64,000 nucleotides of DNA, from contig NC_092522.1 in the NCBI RefSeq assembly GCF_037038585.1, positions 123,858,661 through 123,922,660 on the forward strand. The letters are read 5' to 3'. Positions 60,301-64,000 of the stretch are shown piece by piece. The DNA is from Patagioenas fasciata (Eukaryota; Chordata; Aves; Columbiformes; Columbidae). The notes beneath the pieces are model-generated. The model saw only the letters and a list, made by a program, of their open reading frames with translations, was not told the DNA's origin and ran no database searches. Every line of letters starts with the position of its first letter. Position 1 is the stretch's first letter. The position numbers and the translations under genes are program-made.

Positions 60301-62667
60301 ACTTGAACTATATGATGGTTTAGCCCTCCTACACTCACATTATCAGCTACAACAATAAATGCGAACACCTACTAAGTTATTTAATTCAGTCATTTCTTCA
60401 GTTTCCCTCTTGGCACCGTTGCCAGACCCTTCTTTACATCTGTTAATCACAGCGCGCCACTCATTATCATATATCAAAGGTTTTCAGAAGACCTCATACA
60501 TCAGCGAGCCACCGAGTTGGATCTAGAGATACCGTAGATATCCTCTGGGCGTTAAAAAACTGATAATACCTTGTTTTCTAGATAAAAGCCCAGCTTACAA
60601 GCATCACAGCTGCTTTTCCACGAGGGCAGCCAGTGTCAAGGCAACAGAGAGCAGAAGGCGGCTGGCGGTGATGCCCATCAAGATGAGAACCTCTCCTAGA
60701 GGAAAGATAATACTGGGGGTGATTCTCCATTTTCCTCCACACCTGATCGCTTTCCTGGAGATGCACGAGGAGCTCGTGCACTTCAGCAACATGAGAACGT
60801 GGCGATTCAGCAAAGAATGAGTTTGCGTGGGTCTCAAGCAACAGCCCGTCCATCACATGCGGAGTCAGACCTGCCGCAAAGGCGACTGGAAAACCTTGAT
60901 GGGTTTCACGCAGACACTGTGCGATTGCACAGTTCGAAGGCCCTGAAATGAGTTGGGTTTGTTTTGCAGCGCTCGGCCTTCAGAGGCATCCAGCTAACAA
61001 GCAATAATAAGCAGTGAGATGCAGAGGTTTGGGTTGCGCGCTCTCCGCTCTGCTCTGTCCAGACACGTCTTGTGGGCACCGACGCTTCACCTCCTGAAGA
61101 CCAACGAACGAGTTCTGTCAGATACAAAGATTGCATACGCGATAGCGAGATTTCCGCAACCCTTTTAATGTTCTCTTTCTTTCCTCCCATCTGCTGGGTT
61201 GGCACAGATCATCAAACAGAAAGGCGCTTTCCTCGGCGAAGAGGAAAAGACGTTCGTCTGAACGCGTTGCTTCCCCGCTGAAACTACCCAGTGGCAGGTG
61301 TGCAGAAAGGAGGTTAAAAACATCAATTTCAGCATTCCTCCGGGGAAAAACAAGGCTGCTTTGTAGGCACACTGTTAATTTAAGATGCTTATATAACTAA
61401 TTTCTGAATATTTTCCCCTTCTGCCCCCGAACGATCAATCACGGTCGCTTTTTAGTGACAGAGACCAGTGGCCTCTTCCCACTAGAATGCATGAAATCGC
61501 AAATTAACGAGTTCGCTGCACACGTGGAGCGAAAGCACAAACACAGCACCTGTCCCCCTCCTCTGGGGCACGGTTCCACAATAACGCTGATCATTTGATA
61601 TTTCCCTCAGGATAAAAAGCAATGAAATTCAAATTAACCCATCCTTTTGTTGAAAATGGGAGGAGTGGGGGAGAGACCAAAGGGAATCTGATCCAACAGT
61701 CTTGCTTTCATAATCATTTCTGTCACCGTCAACGCTTTGAGACTTACAATATTATGCTCACACTGCTCATTTCCCACTAAAATGTTGTAGCGTTTGTCAC
61801 TGTAAAGCAAAATTCTATTCCAGGTTATTCAAATGTTACGACTTGCTTGTTTTATCCAGCCAGTGAATCCATGTCACTGTTTTGGCTACTGAAGAATTGA
61901 GAAACTAAAAGCACCTGAAATAAAAAAGGTAACGGCTAAGCTGATTTAACCCTCATTTAAGAATTCGTGACAAAGCCAATGTATATTTAAGGAGCTTCAA
62001 GTAGCTCAAGTCTGTGTGAAACAGTCTCACCAGGATCAGGAGACTTCCCTGCATCCCAAAGAAGTCCGGATATCACGAGACATCCAGAATATTCCAAACA
62101 GAATCAATAGGATCATTCAGAGCCGGGGGAATCACGTGAGAACACGGATCCTCTTTGTTTCTTACTCCCAGTTGTAACTCCACTCAGCCGCAGGAGCATG
62201 AAAGCGCCATGCTGTAGCTTTGCCCATTGGCTTACATTAAAATAATTAAATTGTTAGAACAATTATGGAAAAAAACCCCTAAGTATGCTCCAGACTTACT
62301 TAATAACTACTGGGTTGCTGTAGAGTGGGTATTAAAGCAAAGTGCTCAGCCTTGGCAAGACTTGGGCCAGTAACAGATAGCTTAGAAACCTAACCCAAGT
62401 GAAAAATAAATAACTAAGACTCTGTAATAAAAGCTTATAAAATTACCATCTTAATGGGATACAGGCTGCTCTGGAGAAACTTACTCACCACAGAAGTTAA
62501 GCACTAGCACTGCAGATCCATCTCACCATGTTGAACTCATCTATGATACATTCTGTTTCAAGAATTTAGTACATGTCAGTGCCTAAAAATACATTTTTTT
62601 CAAAAACTGCCTACACAGAATATTTTCAAATGCAATGAGTTGTATTTTAGAAGAATTTCTGAAGTTT

Positions 62668-63370
62668 CCAGGTTTCAGTATAAGTTGGGGAATGAGCTGT
62701 TGGAGAGCAGTGTAGGGGAAAGGGACCTGGGGACAGCAGGGTGAGCATGAGCCAGCACTGGGCCCTTGTGGCCAGGAAGGCCAATGGGACCTGGGGTGGG
62801 TTAGAAGGGGGTGGTCAGTAGGTCAGAGAGGTTCTCCTGCCCCTCTGCTCTGCCCTGGGGAGACCACACCTGGAATCTTGTGTCCAGTTGTGGCCCCTCA
62901 GTTCCAGAAGGACAGGGAACTGCTGCAGAGAGTCCAGTGCAGCCACCAAGATGCTGGAGGGAGTGGAGCATCTCCCGTGTGAGGAAAGGTTGGGGCTCTG
63001 GAGATGGAGAAGAGGAGACTGAGGGGGGACTCATTCATGGGGATCAATATGGAAAGGGGGAGTGTCAGGAGGTTGGAGCCACGCTCTTCTCGGTGACAAC
63101 CAGTGACAGGACAAGGGGCAATGGGTGCAAACTGGAACACAGGGGGTTCCACTTAGAGATGAGAAGAAACTTGTTGGGGGTGAGGGTGTCAGAGCCTGGC
63201 CCAGGCTGCCCAGGGAGGTTGTGGAGTCTCCTTCTCTGCAGACATTCAAACCCGCCTGGACACCTTCCTGTGGAACCTCAGCTGGGTGTTCCTGCTCCAT
63301 GGGGGGATTGCACTGGATGAGCTTTCCAGGTCCCTTCCAGTCCCTGACATTCTGGGATTCTGTGATTCCC
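62668..63370 (+). mobile_element. CR1 LINE fragment, 5'-truncated
   Basis: Sense copy of about 700 bp from CCAGGTTTCAGTATAAGTTG to TCTGGGATTCTGTGATTCCC, with small internal deletions compared with the copy at 25841. Confidence 0.94.
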
Positions 63371-63371
63371 T

Positions 63372-63413
63372 GGGAAATAAATATATGGGAAGTAAATATT
63401 TGGGAAACAAATG
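63372..63413. repeat. 15-bp tandem repeat after a CR1 3' end
   Basis: GGGAAATAAATATAT, GGGAAGTAAATATTT and GGGAAACAAATG follow each other directly after the CR1 terminus. Confidence 0.8.
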
Positions 63414-64000
63414 ATTCTGTCCATAGAAGAGCAGCACGGGTTTCCACCAGAAGGCTGAGTTGTGCTAGGGGAACACACTGGATTCTAATCATCTGGAAAA
63501 TCAGCTCGAATAAAGAATATCCCAGCAGAGAGCGGCCTCTCATGAGGTAACGCTGCAGGGTTTTCCTCATCCATCTCCTTGATAGGATCCCAGAGGACAA
63601 CTATAAAGGTCCTGACTCACGACTGGAGTCTAATGCCTCCAACGCCTTTGCCCTGCAGTTAGTCCTGCCAATTGTCAAGAAGTTCAATGCTGACGGCTCT
63701 TGTGCTCATGGGATGGGAATCTAGAAGACAAGAGCTTTGGTATCTCACAATCATCGTCAGACGGGTTCATTCTGCAGCTTCCAGAGACTAAATCTGGGAG
63801 AGCTGAATCTCAGTGACTCTCTCAGGGTGTCTGGTAATCTGTGGCTTTACCTCGAAACAGAAGACAGCATTCAATCACAGCAACTAATTTTTTAAGTGGT
63901 TTGTAATTAGAGAGATTGCTCAAGCACCTGCCTTCTGTTTTACCACGATGAGGAACTGGTGTCGCGAGTCTCTCAGCATTAAACATGGGACAAGCAAGTC

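Larger units (their letters stand above)
55634..64000 (-). other. FZD3: FZD3 intron upstream of the last-helix exon (continues past window)
   Basis: No minus-strand frame in this 8.4-kb stretch encodes the frizzled helices 1-6, so the previous exon must lie to the right of the window. Three CR1 fragments sit at 56303-56808, 56988-57352 and 62668-63370. The rest, including the long AT-rich block 57353-62667, shows no gene. Open frames at 58812-59051, 60578-60856 and 61118-61372 on the minus strand match no family I know. Confidence 0.85.

Noticed and set aside
60578-60856. Minus-strand open frames that could be an upstream FZD3 exon
   Set aside because: Neither frame has the frizzled helix or loop sequences expected just before V-T-Q-M-S-R. 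The previous FZD3 exon is not here.

Overview
The window is vertebrate nuclear DNA, and the repeats show that it is from a bird. At least 15 chicken-repeat-1 (CR1) LINE fragments, in several subfamilies and both orientations, dominate the interspersed repeats; no mammalian SINE or bacterial gene is seen. Genes are split by GT/AG introns and lie in long non-coding sequence. I cannot name the species.

The only gene identified with confidence is FZD3 (frizzled-3), on the minus strand. Its last three coding exons are at 55485-55633 (final transmembrane helix and the Dishevelled-binding K-T-C-F-E-W motif), 53562-53795 (Ser/Thr-rich tail) and 51214-51427 (C-terminus and stop). All exon phases join correctly (0/2, 2/2, 2/stop). 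The upstream part (cysteine-rich domain and helices 1-6) is beyond the right edge, so 55634-64000 is intron. The 3'UTR starts at 51213 and runs left; no polyadenylation site could be fixed.

Layout from left to right: 1-9500, AT-rich DNA with no gene seen. 9500-10900, CpG island with NRF1, E2F and E-box sites. 10940-12820, nothing recognised. 12825-15089, broken endogenous retrovirus: one LTR, primer-binding site and leader, then a 1.4-kb almost pure purine tract and a 40-bp remnant of the second LTR end. 15090-25840, nothing recognised. 25841-35100, CR1-rich. 35110-35760, an A-rich repeat next to a GC-rich probable first exon (minus strand) with a consensus splice donor and a CTCF-type site. 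35971-37572, a 30-bp minisatellite of about 53 copies. 37573-51213, GC-rich intergenic or 3'UTR DNA with more CR1s, small tandem repeats and some unassigned open segments. 51214-64000, the FZD3 3' end and introns.

In mammals the gene after FZD3, in the same direction, is EXTL3. The minus-strand first-exon candidate near 35.6 kb fits an EXTL3 5' non-coding exon, but no EXTL3 coding sequence is present, so this is inference from gene order. The most notable structure is that the last FZD3 intron has a CR1 3' end close to each splice site, in opposite orientations, giving a 19-nt near-perfect inverted repeat that could pair the two ends of the intron in the pre-mRNA.
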